A stretch of 64,000 nt of DNA from Methanosarcina thermophila TM-1 (GCF_000969885.1 NZ_CP009501.1:434001-498000); one strand, 5' to 3'; counted from the first letter of the stretch, positions 49,574 to 58,630 are shown. Program-made: numbers and translations. Notes: generated by a model not told the origin, from the letters alone.

Positions 49574-50758
49574 ATGGCAAAAAAAGTTGCACTTGCATAT
49601 TCAGGAGGGCTTGACACCTCGGTGTGCATCCCCATCCTCAAGGAAAAGTACGGGTACGATGAAGTAATTACAGTCTCGGTAGATGTAGGGCAGCCTGAAG
49701 AGGAAATCAAAAGGGCGAATGCAAAAGCCGAGAAGATAAGCGACAAACATTACACAGTAGATGCAAAGGAAGAGTTCATAAGAGACTACATCTTCCCCTT
49801 AATCAAAGCCAACGGAAGCTACGAAGGCTATGTTATGGGCACATCGGTTGCCCGACCCCTGATTGCGAAAAAAGTAGTAGAAATTGCCAGAAAAGAAGGT
49901 GCAGTTGCCCTTGCGCATGGCTGCACGGGAAAAGGCAATGATCAGCTCCGCTTCGAAGCCGTTTTCCGCCAGACCGATATGGAAGTCATCGCCCCAATGC
50001 GGGATATGAACCTGACCCGCGAGTGGGAAATCGAGTACGCAAAAGAGCACGGAATCCCGGTGGAAGCCACAAAATCCAAACCCTGGAGCGTTGACGAAAA
50101 TATCTGGAGCCGCAGCATCGAAGGCGGCAGGCTTGAAGACCCCTCCTTTGTCCCGCCAGAGGAAATCTACGAGTGGACAACCTCTCCTGAAAAAGCCCCT
50201 GACCAGCCCAGGATTATTGAGATCGGCTTTGAAGCCGGCGTTCCAGTCTCCCTTGACGGCGAAAAACTCAGCGGCTACGACCTTATAAAGAAACTGAACG
50301 CCATCGCAGGCGAAAACGGCGTCGGCAGAACCGATATGATTGAAGACCGCGTGCTGGGCTTAAAAGCCCGCGAAAACTACGAACACCCCGCTGCAACCGT
50401 CCTTCTCGCAGCCCACGCCGACCTCGAAAAACTCGTCCTGACCCGCAGCGAACTAAAATTCAAGAAGATCGTCGACGACCAGTGGTCCGAAATGGCATAC
50501 GCCGGCCTTGTGGACGACCCCCTTTTTGCCGACCTCAACGCCTTTATCGACAAATCCCAGGAAAGGGTCACAGGCACAGTAAAAGTGAAGCTCTACAAAG
50601 GCGCCCTCACAATCCTTGCCCGCAGTTCGCCAAATGCCCTGTATTCCGAGGATCTGGTTTCGTTTGACAGCAAGACCATTGACCAGAAGGATGCAGAAGG
50701 GTTTGCGAAGTATCACGGGTTCCAGGCGAGGATGTACAGGAAAGTGATGGATAGGTAA
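49574..50758 (+). CDS. argG: Argininosuccinate synthase
   Basis: This enzyme condenses citrulline and aspartate with ATP in arginine synthesis. The 394-residue length is normal. The PP-loop [13 protein letters not shown] is at the N-terminus. The [14 protein letters not shown] segment (about 115) and [17 protein letters not shown] are the family's substrate and ATP contacts. GGGGTAG stands before the ATG. Codons in the second half are distinctly richer in C at the third position than in neighbouring genes, which may reflect high expression or a different history. Confidence 0.96.
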   Translation: MAKKVALAYSGGLDTSVCIPILKEKYGYDEVITVSVDVGQPEEEIKRANAKAEKISDKHYTVDAKEEFIRDYIFPLIKANGSYEGYVMGTSVARPLIAKKVVEIARKEGAVALAHGCTGKGNDQLRFEAVFRQTDMEVIAPMRDMNLTREWEIEYAKEHGIPVEATKSKPWSVDENIWSRSIEGGRLEDPSFVPPEEIYEWTTSPEKAPDQPRIIEIGFEAGVPVSLDGEKLSGYDLIKKLNAIAGENGVGRTDMIEDRVLGLKARENYEHPAATVLLAAHADLEKLVLTRSELKFKKIVDDQWSEMAYAGLVDDPLFADLNAFIDKSQERVTGTVKVKLYKGALTILARSSPNALYSEDLVSFDSKTIDQKDAEGFAKYHGFQARMYRKVMDR

Positions 50759-51079
50759 ATTTAGGTTTTGTCTGTTCCTTTTAGAGGAATGGACTACTCT
50801 TTTTTATTGAGTTTTTATTATCTCCAATCGTTGTTTCTTATCTTGACTGTTCGGAGAGCGCACAGTTTGATTTGCTTAATAGATAGATAACCTTTTTTTG
50901 AATCGGATTTTAGACCCCGAGTTCTCAACGGTCGACGAAGGAGACCGGCCTTTCCTGAAATAAGTTTTAAAGTTGCTAGTCTAAGGATGAAGAAACAAAA
51001 GAGAATGAACAATTTCAATAAGAATTTATATTTTTAAAAGAAAGAACATGTAAAATTCTCAAATTTCTGGTGTAAAACA
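50759..51079. other. Intergenic region at the left edge of the accessory segment
   Basis: No convincing gene was found. A 66-codon minus-strand frame at 50818-51018 is basic and lacks support. A TATA-like AATTTATATTTTTAAAAG at about 51022-51039 serves the following HEAT-like gene. From here the base composition becomes more AT-rich. Confidence 0.45.
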
Positions 51080-53881
51080 TTGAAAAACTTGAAAACTATT
51101 TATATACAAGCACAAGACAGAAGGCGGCGAGAGAAACTTATTAAAATTGTAGATAAGCTTAATAACAAAGATAAATCGGACAGTGATCTCCAAAACATTT
51201 GGAGGCAGTATATCGAATTAATAGCTGGTGGTAATGATACAGCTACATCATTTGCAATACTTATACTAAAGACAGTAATTTCACGTATTCCTGATAAATA
51301 TCAAGCTTGGGAAGACCTTCTCAGAGTGGTCTCGAGAGCAAATAAATTTCCTATAGAATTGTCAGAACCCATTTTCTATCATATTTTTGAATATCTTCCA
51401 AATAAACAAATAGCCTGGGAAGATTTGTACAAGTTAACGAGTAATAATAAAATAAATGTGAGATTAATTGCAGCATTTGTATTAGGTGACTTATTTTCAC
51501 TCGTTCCTGATAAGCAAAAAGCATGGAAAGATCTGCACAACTTAGCGTGTAGTGAAGATATTTATATTCGAAAAGGAATCGCTAAATCTATAGGTACTGT
51601 GTTCCCAAATATCTTGAATAAACAGGAAGCATGGACTGATCTTCAGAAATTGGTTTGTGATCAAAATGCTTCTGTGAGGATAAGTGCAATACATTCAGTT
51701 GATTCTGTATTTCCTTATGTTCCAGATAAACAGAAAGCGTGGGAAGATTTACAGGGATTCATAACTGATACAAATGTCCACATAAGATTTATTGCAATAG
51801 GTCTCTTAGATTCAAAGTTAATTGCTTCAAATTTTACTTATGCTCATAATAGTGAGCAAACGTGGAAAAATTTACTGAAAATAGCAACTGAAGAAGAAGA
51901 AAAAGATTGGCTAATAAAGTTTAGTGAGTCGAAAGCGCTTGCTACATTATATCTGTATATTCCAAATAAAGAACGTGCTTGGGAAGATTTACATAAGTTA
52001 GTGAACAACAAAAGTGAGCATTTAAGAGAATGTGCTGCAAAATGTACTGGTATTGCTTTTCAGTACCTTAAGGATAAAGCACAAGTTTGGGAAGATTTGT
52101 ACAGATTAGTCAATGACGAAGATAGTTCTGTAAGAAGTGGTGCAGCGGCTTCTTTTGGAATTGCTTTTCAATATATTGAGAATAAGACACACGCTTGGGA
52201 AGAGCTACATAGATTAGCTAATGATGAAGATAGTTCTGTAAGAAGCAGTGCAGCAAATTCTATCGGGACTGCTTTTCAATATATTGAGAATAAAGTACAA
52301 GCGTGGGAAGATTTGCATAGATTAGTTGATGACGAAAATGATTCAGTAAGGAGTGCCGTGGCAAGTTCTTTAAGTTCTGTTTTCCGAAATATTGGAGATA
52401 CGAGGCAGGCTTGGGAGGACTTACATAAGCTAGCAAACGATAAAAATGAATCTGTAAGAATAAATGCGGCAAATTCTATTGAAACTGCTTTAAAGTATAT
52501 CGAAAATAAAAAACAAGCTTGTGAGACATTACATAATCTATTAGAAGATAAAAGTAAGAGGGTTAGGTTTGCTGCATTATTTACGACAGTTTTCTCTTTT
52601 TCCAATATCGCAGATCAAATTCAAGCTTGGAATGATTTGCTAAAACTCACAAATGATCAAGATTATCTTATTCGTGCTAGTGTAGCATCTTTACTTTACC
52701 TTGCTTATAATGATATGAAGGAAGATAAATCCAAGTGGGAAGACTTACACAGGTTAACATATCACCATGACATGCATGTTAGAGGAGGAACAACAAGATC
52801 AATTTGCTTTCTTTTTCCAAACCTTATCGATAAACAACAAGCTTGGGAAGATCTTCATAGACTTGTTAAAGATGAATCTAGTCTTGTTCGGGAATGGGTT
52901 GCTGAATCTTTAGAAGGTTCTTTCTCTTATTTGCCTGATCAGAAACTAGCATACGAGGATTTAATGAAACTTGCTAACGATGAAGATGCTGATGTAAGGA
53001 TAAACGCAAATCATTCTCTTGGAAAAATATCTATCTTTAAGGCTTCAGAAGCAGAAACTGAAGAAAAGTATAGAGAAGAGCTAGAAAATGCGATTGAGTT
53101 CTTTGATAAATCGTCTAAAGAATCTGTTTTCCACAAAACATCACCATCTAAATTTTGTCTACCATTTTACCGCTCATTTCACACAATAATTTTTGAAAAA
53201 TCAAGTGCCGACGAAGAAGTTGAGAGATATCTAACTGAGGCTAGGAAAGCAATAGAAAGATCTAAAATAAAGGAATTACTTTTTGAAGCTATTGAAAACC
53301 TCGCTAAAACTTTAAGAGAAGTTCAAGAATCTAAAAAACATGATCAAAAATTCAATAGAAGTGAAATTGATTATTATAGAAGATACTTTGATCGTGTAGA
53401 GAAGCTCATGAGAGATGCCGAAGAGTTAGCACCATTTGCTACAAAAACTGTAATAAAAGGTCTTCCCATTTTTGATCGAAAGTTAAACTCCCTTCTCGAA
53501 GAAATTCGGGAAAAAGCAAAAACTGCGTGTAGGGAATCAAAAGGTACTGATACAGAAGAAATTGCATGCGCTGTCAGTAGAGAGGTCCAGAAATGGGAAA
53601 TTGGTAGTCAGGAAGAAATGAATTTGTATGTGGAAAACCTCGTTCTGGTTTTGAAATCTAAAATTCCTCATACTCCTGAAAACAGAGAAATTCTTGAGAG
53701 AATTGAGTTATTGAAAGATGAGAAAAACCTTACAAAACAATATAGTATTCTGCCTACTATTATTGGATTGATACCAACTGTAAATGTGATCCCAGAGGAA
53801 GCAGTTACTAACAGGTTTGATGACCTAAAAAGAGACATCAGTAATTTCAACGAGAAACTTGATCAAGTAATTATATCTTAA
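51080..53881 (+). CDS. HEAT-like repeat protein (open to an in-frame TAA)
   Basis: This large protein of 933 residues has about 16 repeats of roughly 37 residues with the consensus PDKQxAWEDLHRLxxDE, then VRxxAAxSLG. These form a HEAT-type alpha solenoid from residue 70 to 660. A charged coiled-coil-like C-terminal region follows (about 665-930). The TTG start has GGTG with seven-base spacing. The same repeat family begins at 63.5 kb. The frame continues in phase for 80 more codons after the TAA at 53879-53881 (to 54124), so the gene may be truncated by a nonsense change. The function is unknown; lineage-specific repeat proteins of this kind can be sensors in conflict systems, but that is inference. 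Confidence 0.8.
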   Translation: MKNLKTIYIQAQDRRRREKLIKIVDKLNNKDKSDSDLQNIWRQYIELIAGGNDTATSFAILILKTVISRIPDKYQAWEDLLRVVSRANKFPIELSEPIFYHIFEYLPNKQIAWEDLYKLTSNNKINVRLIAAFVLGDLFSLVPDKQKAWKDLHNLACSEDIYIRKGIAKSIGTVFPNILNKQEAWTDLQKLVCDQNASVRISAIHSVDSVFPYVPDKQKAWEDLQGFITDTNVHIRFIAIGLLDSKLIASNFTYAHNSEQTWKNLLKIATEEEEKDWLIKFSESKALATLYLYIPNKERAWEDLHKLVNNKSEHLRECAAKCTGIAFQYLKDKAQVWEDLYRLVNDEDSSVRSGAAASFGIAFQYIENKTHAWEELHRLANDEDSSVRSSAANSIGTAFQYIENKVQAWEDLHRLVDDENDSVRSAVASSLSSVFRNIGDTRQAWEDLHKLANDKNESVRINAANSIETALKYIENKKQACETLHNLLEDKSKRVRFAALFTTVFSFSNIADQIQAWNDLLKLTNDQDYLIRASVASLLYLAYNDMKEDKSKWEDLHRLTYHHDMHVRGGTTRSICFLFPNLIDKQQAWEDLHRLVKDESSLVREWVAESLEGSFSYLPDQKLAYEDLMKLANDEDADVRINANHSLGKISIFKASEAETEEKYREELENAIEFFDKSSKESVFHKTSPSKFCLPFYRSFHTIIFEKSSADEEVERYLTEARKAIERSKIKELLFEAIENLAKTLREVQESKKHDQKFNRSEIDYYRRYFDRVEKLMRDAEELAPFATKTVIKGLPIFDRKLNSLLEEIREKAKTACRESKGTDTEEIACAVSREVQKWEIGSQEEMNLYVENLVLVLKSKIPHTPENREILERIELLKDEKNLTKQYSILPTIIGLIPTVNVIPEEAVTNRFDDLKRDISNFNEKLDQVIIS

Positions 53882-54124
53882 AAATCGGGAATTAGTCAGG
53901 AACTTGTTATTACTGCTGGAGGGCCGATTCCACACTTTAGTATCGATCATGTCGTTACCATTTCATTACAAGAAATATCATATCCTGAACTTGAAGAAGA
54001 TCTGGAGAAAATAAAAGGAGAAACAATAGATAAACTGTCCAAACTTCCAAAAAGGTTAGGTGAAAAGATAGAAGAACATCTAATTCAAAACAGAATGTAC
54101 GATGTTCTCAAAAAACTGATCTAA
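53882..54124 (+). other. In-frame C-terminal extension of the HEAT-like protein beyond the TAA
   Basis: After TAA the same frame reads KSGISQELVITAGGPIPHF and continues to KLPKRLGEKIEEHLIQ and a final DVLKKLI before the next stop. The composition is protein-like (alternating charged helices), and an 80-codon open stretch is unlikely by chance in DNA this AT-rich. It has no plausible start of its own. It is best read as the original C-terminus of the upstream gene. Confidence 0.5.
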
Positions 54125-54215
54125 AATAACATATTATATTAATTATTAATGAATATATATAGAAATTACTTATAAAGTGCTACTAATTTATATACTATTT
54201 AGTGTACTTGTTTTT

Positions 54216-55442
54216 ATGAAATTACTGTTGAATTATCACGTGCCTGGTTTGGGGAAATTAAGTGCACAATTATATGAAAATTCAAGCGCTACTTATTTGT
54301 TACTAAATTCTAATGATCACATTAAGAGAATGAGGAATATAGAACAACTCGGAGTGATCCATAATGTTTATGAAGGAGTTCATCACTCTCGTTGGGAGTA
54401 TGTAATGACCCAATTGGGTCTTTTACACAGGTTATATCCTTCCGACAAAAAAGCGGGTGGGAGACCGCTAGAAGGTTGGGGTTTAAACTCAGACATCGAA
54501 TTTTTAGATACAAGATTTTCAGGTACAGAAGTGATCCAAATATGGATACTTCTATCAAATGCAGGGCATCTACCAGGTACTTTTTCAAGTGAAAAAGCTC
54601 TTATGAAATACATAATTAAAGATTCTCGTATAAAGGAAATTTTAAGAAATTCATTAAAAGATGATAATGTAAAGTTGTATTTTGATTACATTTTGGAAAC
54701 AGAAGATATTTATAATTTTAACAAAGTTTTATCTTTCTTTTTTTTAGAGCATTATCGAGATCAAGATCCAGAATTAGTCGATTTACTAATTGAGGTACTT
54801 AAATTCTATTGTATCGGATGTGATTCTCTTAAAAAAGAAGTAACTCCTGAAAAAATGATAAGTCTAGATAAAAAAAGATCTAATTTTTTGTTAATATTTA
54901 ATAGACTGAGACAAATTTCTTATTTATATCTTGATTCTTTATATGGACCAGTGCCATTTGATTTTGATTTGCCTTCAATTTTAGTAAACTTACCAGATCA
55001 TATAAACGATTTGTTTATTGGTGATGGAGATCTAGTTCAAACTCTTAACTCCTTTGATTCATTTCTTTCTAATACGATATATCAATCCGAAAAATCTTTA
55101 CAGGCTCATGGCTATCATATAAAGAATGTCACGAGCAAAATAAAAAATAAATCAAAAAAAGTAAATACCGAAAAAGAATTGTATGAGTTTTTAATAGATA
55201 ATTCAAACTTTGAGCCCCAATATACAAATTTACAAAAATACCAAACAATTAGATTTTTATTAGATATTATTCCAGGTTACTCAAAAATATATAAAAAGAT
55301 ATTTAATTTTGAGACAGAAGACTCTTTAAACAAAAAATACGGGAGTACTAAGTGTATATTTACATTAGAACCTAATATAAAAAAAGATACTTATATGATG
55401 TCTCTTTCTTTCTCTGAAAGTGTACAGATAATCAATCGTTAG
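54216..55442 (+). CDS. Degenerate HD-domain-like protein, gene 1 of a two-gene nuclease unit
   Basis: This protein of 408 residues has a helical pattern resembling HD phosphohydrolases: VHHSRWEYVMTQLGLLH near residue 55 aligns with the first metal-binding histidine region, and WILLSNAGHLPGTFSSEKAL near 110 aligns with the LLHDIGH motif. The catalytic His-Asp is replaced by Ser-Asn, so it may bind rather than hydrolyse nucleotides. The remainder is helical and Lys/Asn-rich. A GTG at 54177 would add 13 hydrophobic residues. A TATA-like element at about 54187-54198 would place the transcript start near ATG 54216 (leaderless). The nuclease-like gene follows 17 bases later. Strong AT bias suggests horizontal transfer. 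Confidence 0.72.
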   Translation: MKLLLNYHVPGLGKLSAQLYENSSATYLLLNSNDHIKRMRNIEQLGVIHNVYEGVHHSRWEYVMTQLGLLHRLYPSDKKAGGRPLEGWGLNSDIEFLDTRFSGTEVIQIWILLSNAGHLPGTFSSEKALMKYIIKDSRIKEILRNSLKDDNVKLYFDYILETEDIYNFNKVLSFFFLEHYRDQDPELVDLLIEVLKFYCIGCDSLKKEVTPEKMISLDKKRSNFLLIFNRLRQISYLYLDSLYGPVPFDFDLPSILVNLPDHINDLFIGDGDLVQTLNSFDSFLSNTIYQSEKSLQAHGYHIKNVTSKIKNKSKKVNTEKELYEFLIDNSNFEPQYTNLQKYQTIRFLLDIIPGYSKIYKKIFNFETEDSLNKKYGSTKCIFTLEPNIKKDTYMMSLSFSESVQIINR

Positions 55443-55459
55443 TCGTTCTTGGTAAATTT

Positions 55460-56089
55460 ATGAAGGATTTAATTGAACTAAAACAAACATTTACAAAAGA
55501 AAATCCTTTTGTTACTCTTAAACCTAATATATTTAATTTATATATAGAATCCATGTTTGATAAAATATTTTCACAGCTAATACTATTTTTCTTAAAGCAA
55601 ATTATCGATAGTGATTATATATATAAATATGATAATTACGACTCGTCAAAGATATCTTGCATTGGTACTTTAGGATCGAAAAATGCAGCCATTCTATTGG
55701 AAAATTACTGCGAAAATCATGAGAATATTTCGGAATCTAGGCTTCATGAAATAAAGTCAATGGTACAAGTACTCAGTTCAATAGGCTATAAAGGGAATAT
55801 CATTGTTACATGTGATAGAATAAAGATACTTGATATGGATAGAAAAATGGTAACTGATTTAGATGGATTAGCTGTAGGTTTCTCAAAGAATAAATTTTCA
55901 GTTTTATTGATAGAAGCAAAGAACCAACGAAAAAGAGGTCAGAGTGCTTCAATAAAGCAACTAAAAAGAAACATTGACAAATTAAATCTTAATACCACAA
56001 TCGAGTCTAGTATCAGTTGTGTAGAAAACTATTGTGCATACTCATTTACGCAGATAGACGGGAACAAATACAGTAAAATACATAGATAA
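55460..56089 (+). CDS. Putative PD-(D/E)xK nuclease, gene 2 of the unit
   Basis: These 209 residues end in a restriction-endonuclease-like core: TDLDGLAVGF (Asp135) followed by FSVLLIEAKNQRKRG (Glu152, Lys154). This is the spaced D...ExK metal site on two beta strands, then the Gln/Lys-rich helix expected after it. The N-terminal 110 residues are helical with no known motif. It is 17 bases from the HD-like gene and shares its AT bias, so the two probably act together. The expected role is DNA or RNA cleavage; the trigger and target are unknown. Confidence 0.68.
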   Translation: MKDLIELKQTFTKENPFVTLKPNIFNLYIESMFDKIFSQLILFFLKQIIDSDYIYKYDNYDSSKISCIGTLGSKNAAILLENYCENHENISESRLHEIKSMVQVLSSIGYKGNIIVTCDRIKILDMDRKMVTDLDGLAVGFSKNKFSVLLIEAKNQRKRGQSASIKQLKRNIDKLNLNTTIESSISCVENYCAYSFTQIDGNKYSKIHR

Positions 56090-56673
56090 TTATCTAGAGA
56101 AAGTCACCACTAAAGCGAAGTATATTTCCCATTAAGAGACTAATTATCAAATAGTCTACAAGGCTAAACTAAATATTGCGCAGCCCTGTAAAGTCCCCTT
56201 ATAATGCTGCGAAAATCATGGGTTTTTGGTTCTCTTTTCTTAACATTCTCTTCACAAACGTGTTCGGGGAAAATTTCAGCAGACCGCCGGCAGGAAAAAT
56301 ATATTTCAACTGAACTGGAAACAGGAAGATTTCTCATTTCTTATTCGGCGGTCCAGTTTTGACAGCTTTTCTTGATCCATAATTCACTTGAAAAATATAA
56401 CTTTAATCAGAAAAACCCTCCCCAAAGGAAAATATCACCTCGATCTAAAAAAGCCCTGCAAAGGGCTCCTTCTAAAGCTGCAAAATCACAGCTTTTTAAT
56501 CTCACTTTGATTTAAGAACATATTCCGGGGAAATTCAAGCAGACTGCTGGCAGGAGAAATATATTAAACTGAATTGGACGTGAAAAAGATTTCACCTTTC
56601 CTTAGTAATTATAAATACTACAACCACAGAATACTATAACATATCAAAAAGAGATTAAACAGAGCCTGAAAAA
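56090..56673 (+). repeat. Two direct copies of a dispersed repeat of about 180 bp
   Basis: Copy a (about 56180-56325) and copy b (about 56406-56590) share ordered blocks. These are AGCCCTGCAAAGTGCCCCTT, a GCTGCAAAATCA-like block, AACGTGTTCGGGGAAA, CAGCAGACCGCCGGCAGG and a terminal AAATATATTAAACTGAA that looks like a TATA element. Copy b lies just upstream of the MntA/HepT pair and could supply its promoter. No gene is present. Confidence 0.75.
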
Positions 56674-56976
56674 ATGCCGGAAAACCGAGAAGCTGAAATC
56701 TATATCCGGAAACTCCATGAAATGCTCCCTGAGCTTAAAGAAAAATATCATGTCAGTTACCTTGGGATTTTTGGGTCTTACATAAGAGGAGAACAGAAAC
56801 CTGGAAGTGATCTGGATATACTTGTTGAGTTCAGCAAAACTCCTACAATTTTTAAATTTGTCAACCTTGAAAACTATCTTTCGGAAGCTCTGGGAATCAA
56901 AGTAGATCTGGTTATGAAAGACGCTTTAAAGCCGAACATAGGCAAACACATCCTGAGTGAAGTTGAAGCTGTTTGA
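56674..56976 (+). CDS. MntA-type nucleotidyltransferase antitoxin
   Basis: This minimal nucleotidyltransferase has 100 residues and the signature GIFGSYIRGEQKPGSDLDIL (Gly34-Ser35, Asp46, Asp48). Antitoxins of this type AMPylate a tyrosine of the partner HEPN RNase and silence it. The ATG follows a repeat copy with a TATA-like end. The stop codon is in the same frame as the downstream HEPN gene and only 12 bases before its likely start. Confidence 0.88.
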   Translation: MPENREAEIYIRKLHEMLPELKEKYHVSYLGIFGSYIRGEQKPGSDLDILVEFSKTPTIFKFVNLENYLSEALGIKVDLVMKDALKPNIGKHILSEVEAV

Positions 56977-56988
56977 AGAGGGATCGAT

Positions 56989-57324
56989 ATTCGCGAAGCA
57001 AAGGACTATATTCAGGATATTTATGACGCAATGGAAGCAGCAGAAGAATTTGTTAGTGGCTGGACATTTGAAGAGTTTACCGAAGACCGCAAAACACAGT
57101 TTGCAGTAATCAGAGCTCTGGAAATCATTGGCGAAGCGGCAAAGAATATCCCATATGATGTGCGTGAAAAATATCCTTTTGTTCCGTGGAAAGACCTGGC
57201 AGGGATACGAGACAAACTGATTCACGCTTATTTTGGAGTAAATCTGAAGGTAGTCTGGTTATCCGTTAAAGAGGGTATTCCAGAAGCAAAACCTTATATC
57301 AAACGCATATTGGATGAAATATGA
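56989..57324 (+). CDS. HepT-type HEPN toxin (DUF86), apparent non-canonical start
   Basis: This HEPN-domain RNase toxin has the active-site R-x4-H-x-Y in GIRDKLIHAYFGV (Arg74, His79) and LEIIGEAAKNIP of the DUF86 family. The first helix is encoded from ATCGATATTCGCGAAGC onward (IDIREAKDYIQDIYDAMEAAEE), but no ATG, GTG or TTG exists between the MntA stop and ATG 57031, which would remove most of helix 1. GAGGG is six bases before the ATT at 56989, so AUU (or AUC 56983) is the best-placed start. Alternatively the original start codon has been lost and the toxin is truncated. Confidence 0.8.
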   Translation: MREAKDYIQDIYDAMEAAEEFVSGWTFEEFTEDRKTQFAVIRALEIIGEAAKNIPYDVREKYPFVPWKDLAGIRDKLIHAYFGVNLKVVWLSVKEGIPEAKPYIKRILDEI

Positions 57325-57330
57325 TTTAGA

Positions 57331-57510
57331 AAAATTCCTCTCAAGAGGAAAAAGAATCGCTTAATCTAAAGAAGCCCTGCAAAGTGCCCCTTATAAAGAT
57401 ACAAATCAGGGTTTTTCAATTTCTCTTTTCGTAACTTTATCTTAACAAGCGTATTCGAGGAAGATTTAAGCAGGCCGCTGGCAGGAAAATATATATTAAA
57501 ACTGAACAGG
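57331..57510 (+). repeat. Third copy of the 180-bp dispersed repeat
   Basis: This is the same block order as the copies at 56.2 and 56.4 kb: AAGCCCTGCAAAGTGCCCC, AACAAGCGTATTCGAGGAAG, CAGGCCGCTGGCAGG and AATATATATTAAAACTGAA at the end. It separates the HepT gene from the convergent TumE gene. The rest of 57325-57614 has no gene. Confidence 0.75.
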
Positions 57511-57614
57511 TAAAATTAGTGGAATTGCTCACAAGGAAGATCAAAAAGAGGTAACTTAGACCTAGACTTTTCTAAAATAGATTTCAAATGTACACTAATG
57601 AAAAATGATGAGAA

Positions 57615-57989
57615 TCATGGATTCGAACTCAGTAGTTTCTTCACCTCACGGAGAACATCTTCTATAAATACTTCGGGAGATTCTCTGGGTTCTGCTTCAT
57701 TTCCTTTATGGATATGATAAGGGAACGTTTTTAAATTTTTCCAGTGTGGAGAATTATCCCAACGCTTTATCATTGCATCCTCTTTTTGCAGGTGATAAGA
57801 ATATCGTCTGAAATCGGGTCCCACACTCTCACTAATCTCCAATAGGTAGCCATCTTTGAGAGTTGCTCTTGCTTTTAAAACCTGGACAGGAGGTTCAACT
57901 ATTGCTTTGAGAACTTTTAATTCAAGTACAATCTCACTGGATGAAAGAGCAGAAACAATTTTGCTTATAGTCATAAGAACTTTTCCCAA
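57615..57989 (-). CDS. TumE-type toxin (DUF6516 family)
   Basis: This protein of 124 residues shows the family pattern: DGYLLEISESVGPDFRRYSY, an aromatic histidine segment YSYHLQKED, RWDNSPHWKNLKTFPYHIH and a C-terminal amphipathic helix (FIEDVLREVKKLL). TumE proteins act as RNase-type toxins paired with a TumA antitoxin. The start overlaps the end of the antitoxin gene by 19 bases; a later start at an ATG for MTISKIVSAL is also possible. The order is antitoxin first, then toxin. Confidence 0.78.
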   Translation of the reverse strand: MGKVLMTISKIVSALSSSEIVLELKVLKAIVEPPVQVLKARATLKDGYLLEISESVGPDFRRYSYHLQKEDAMIKRWDNSPHWKNLKTFPYHIHKGNEAEPRESPEVFIEDVLREVKKLLSSNP

Positions 57990-58291
57990 TATCGTAATGC
58001 TGTAACATAGCTTTCCCAGATTATGAAATCATCCCACTCTTCAAAGTTTTCTTCCTCTACTCTCGATTGGATTCTTTTTTCAAAAGCAGAAAAGTCCATA
58101 CCGTACTTCTTCTCCATTTCAGCTACCTTTTTACCATAGTAATCGATCTTTTGTTCAGCTTGGTCATGCACAAGTTGCTTTAATGCCTCCTGTTCGTCTT
58201 TATATAGACCTACTTTCACCATGTCACTTATAGGTTCAAAGATTTTACGAGGAATTTTTACGTACTCAATAGCTTCTCCCAATAGTATCAC
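57971..58291 (-). CDS. TumA-type antitoxin
   Basis: This 106-residue helical protein lies directly upstream of and overlaps the toxin gene. EYVKIPRKIFEPISDMVKVG resembles a ribbon-helix-like DNA-binding start, followed by KDEQEALKQLVHDQAEQKI and a long charged helix that likely clamps the toxin. The C-terminal WDDFIIWESYVTALRYWEKF is typical of antitoxin tails. Confidence 0.72.
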   Translation of the reverse strand: MILLGEAIEYVKIPRKIFEPISDMVKVGLYKDEQEALKQLVHDQAEQKIDYYGKKVAEMEKKYGMDFSAFEKRIQSRVEEENFEEWDDFIIWESYVTALRYWEKFL

Positions 58292-58375
58292 CTAACTAGC
58301 ATTTTGTCTCTCCAATCTTAAATGTATTTGTATACTCATAGAATTTGTCTTTTCCACCACATTTGCAAAAATAGT

Positions 58376-58630
58376 TTTAAGAGATTAAAGCAAACCTTCA
58401 GTTGGAGAAATATATTAAAACTTAGTTGAACGTGAAGAGAAATTCACTTCCAATCAGAAAAACCCTCCCCAAAGGAAAAGATCACTTCGAGCAAAAAAAA
58501 AGCCCTGCAAAGTGCCCCTTCTAAATCTGCAAAAATCACGGGTTTTCAATTTCACTTTTTTAACTTTATTTTAACAAACGTGTTCGGGGTAAATTCCAGC
58601 AGACCGCCGGCAAGAAAAAATACTTTGAGC
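58376..58630 (+). repeat. Fourth and partial fifth copies of the 180-bp dispersed repeat
   Basis: A tail fragment (58376-58445, with GGAGAAATATATTAAAACTT) is followed by a nearly complete copy (58446-58630) with AGAAAAACCCTCCCCAAAGG, AAGCCCTGCAAAGTGCCCC, AACGTGTTCGGGG and CAGACCGCCGGCAAG. All copies in this region point the same way. No gene lies in 58292-58717. Confidence 0.75.

Noticed and set aside
50818-51018. 66-codon minus-strand frame upstream of the HEAT-like gene
   Set aside because: It has a basic, low-quality sequence with no ribosome-binding site or family, and it overlaps the promoter of the next gene.
57618-57632. GGATTCGAACTC, resembling the T-loop of a minus-strand tRNA
   Set aside because: No matching acceptor stem, anticodon arm or D-loop is found nearby, and the bases form the end of the TumE-type gene.
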